Of a stretch of 64,000 nucleotides of DNA, positions 62,461-64,000 are shown in pieces. The notes beneath the pieces were generated by a model. It did no database searches, was not told the DNA's origin, and saw only the letters and a program-made list of their open reading frames with translations. The translations under genes and the position numbers were made by a program. The stretch's first letter is position 1. Every line of letters begins with the position of its first letter. The DNA is from Mytilus californianus (Eukaryota; Mollusca; Bivalvia; Mytilida; Mytilidae), in assembly GCF_021869535.1 (NCBI RefSeq), contig NW_026262581.1, positions 75,669,955-75,733,954 on the forward strand. The letters run 5' to 3'.

Positions 62461-64000
62461 ATATTTAATGTCTTATCAAACAATGTAACTGTCTTTTATA
62501 TTTTATTTATGTTCATGACATTTAATAATATCTGCATGGTTTAATATGAATAACATGATACTAATATCTCCTGTGGTAAATTGATATTCATTGTTTTGAT
62601 TAAAGGGCATGGATGCATCAAATTTATAACTGGTGCTTTTTATTTTATTATAGAAAAAAATAAATAATACTTATTTGTTCGTGTTTGATAAGTTTATTGT
62701 ATCTACAAGATGTATTGGACAAAATCTCATATGGACTAGCTGTTTATCTGTATTTATTTTACACTATTAATGTTGCAGGGAGACAACAGGCCAACAAGAA
62801 AAATGAGTCAAACTAGTGAATTGTACTCTTAAGTAATAGAATAATAATATATACACAAACCAAAAGGGTATAATTATTATTAGGGTATAATTTTTCAAAA
62901 ATTGAAGTTATGTGAATCTGAAGTAAATGTCTACGTCATTTGGTCTCTCATGGAGGTTTGTCTCATTGACAATCTTACCACATCTTCTTATTTTCATTTT
63001 GAAAGGAATTTTCAACAAATGCATGCAAAGAAATTTTTTGTTTCTATGTTACTTGTAAAAATAAAACCTTACTCCAATGACAGTAATATTTTAGTGCAAT
63101 AATGTATACATTCATGAATTATGAAAGATAAGAAACTTTTTGAATTATTTAAGAGCTGGGTGTTTGTATTGTTATTGCAGATATTTTTAGATTTTAATAT
63201 ATTTAAATATGTAATAAGTCGTCAGTGTATAACAATTTGTGTGCATTAAACCATTTCTTCAAAACATTTTGAGTTCCATATTATATAATCACATACTTAC
63301 ATTTTTGCAATGATCAACAAAACAGACCTTTATGTCAACAGTAGGAAATTTAGGAATAAATCATAATTATGGAGACCTTAACAAGTTAATAGCTTTTTTA
63401 AATCAGCTTAATGTCACAAGTTTAGAATATCAAAAATACAATATGTTGACAAAATATTACATGCATGAGGGATGATGAAAACTTAAAAGTGTCTGATTGT
63501 CAACTTCAATGGCTGAGGAAGTTTGTTTCATGAACATTTGCACTTTTCATGTGATTTGTGTTTTAGCTCAAGATAACCCCCACAATAGAAAGGTACTGTA
63601 CAATATATCCGGTAAGGGGACTGTATTGTTGAAATGTCAATTACCAGTGGCATAGCTAGATATTAATAGATTTTCACTTTAAAAAACAGTAGTAGGAAGA
63701 GCGGGAGACAATTTAGTACGTCAATTAGTTTTTTTGAAACAATGCCATACTCCAGCGTACAAGATCCACCCATAATGATATATTTGTATACATGTACTTA
63801 ATTAAACCAAGATGAGTCTAGAATATAGAAAAGGTCTTGCATAGTCACTGGAATGTTCTAATATGAAGCTTTTCTTTCATGTTGCAAACAAAGCCATGTT
63901 CTAATTCCAATTAAACTCTGGAGATCAAAATGGACATTTCTGTTGGTGTTGGTGAATACTTACTAAGGAATTCAATAAAATAATTCTGAAAGTAAGTCTA
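62461..64000. other. Intergenic right end, no gene seen
   Basis: Nothing coding recognised. TGTCTCATTGACAATCTTACCACATCTTC near 62957 is the end of a common short dispersed repeat. An exon-like stretch at 62779-62832 (after a gcag, ending in a stop) is noted but unsupported. Confidence 0.35.

Noticed and set aside
62779-62832. Alternative terminal exon of BCAP31
   Set aside because: Only an acceptor-like gcag and a short open frame; no similarity to the family, so not annotated as coding.

Overview
The window is nuclear DNA of an animal: AT-rich, intron-rich genes with GT-AG splice sites, long introns and very many transposon-derived repeats. Several repeat families (the 'AGCTCACC...CTCTAGTTTT' element, the 'GGACGACGACGAC...TACGACCGC' element with 161-bp tandem units, the GTCCGTCCGTC-bearing elements and a MetaSINE-like SINE) are of kinds I associate with bivalve molluscs, probably mussels (Mytilidae). 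The species is inferred, not proven.

Four protein-coding genes can be assembled by joining exons. (1) The 5' part of a makorin gene (C3H zinc-finger E3 ligase) is on the minus strand: first coding exon at 9223-9284, second at 2051-2176, remainder beyond the left edge. Its first intron holds a hAT-like DNA transposon with a perfect 8-bp target-site duplication (TSD), and inside that a nearly intact LINE. (2) A TMEM121-like membrane protein has its whole CDS in one exon, plus strand, 13958-14884. (3) DRC11/IQCA1, an IQ-motif and AAA+ ATPase protein of the ciliary nexin-dynein regulatory complex, is on the minus strand. Eighteen coding exons between 43646 and 27302 join without a phase break into 852 residues. 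(4) BCAP31/BAP31, an ER membrane protein, is on the plus strand, 48794-61484. It has three alternative first coding exons, each encoding a different version of transmembrane segment 1, followed by six shared exons (about 235 residues).

The rest is repeat-rich spacer and intron. 1-3262 and 53060-56312 hold copies of one large repeat in opposite orientation; the right copy is split by a second hAT of the makorin-intron family. 10560-11560 carries a 160-bp-unit repeat with a tRNA-derived SINE flanked by a 10-bp TSD. 15970-26950 is a gene-free run of about ten repeat families, including a striking GATATC-rich fold-back at 18636-19085. 43700-48260 is a nest of inverted-repeat elements, two with unusual multi-box termini, lying between the DRC11 and BCAP31 start regions.

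The four genes do not form an operon or a pathway; they are independent housekeeping or ciliary genes. The observations most worth checking are the three alternative TM1 exons of BCAP31, two cases where an exon end has been amplified in tandem into its own intron, the boxed-terminus elements near 45.4-48.3 kb, and the nested transposon in the makorin intron.
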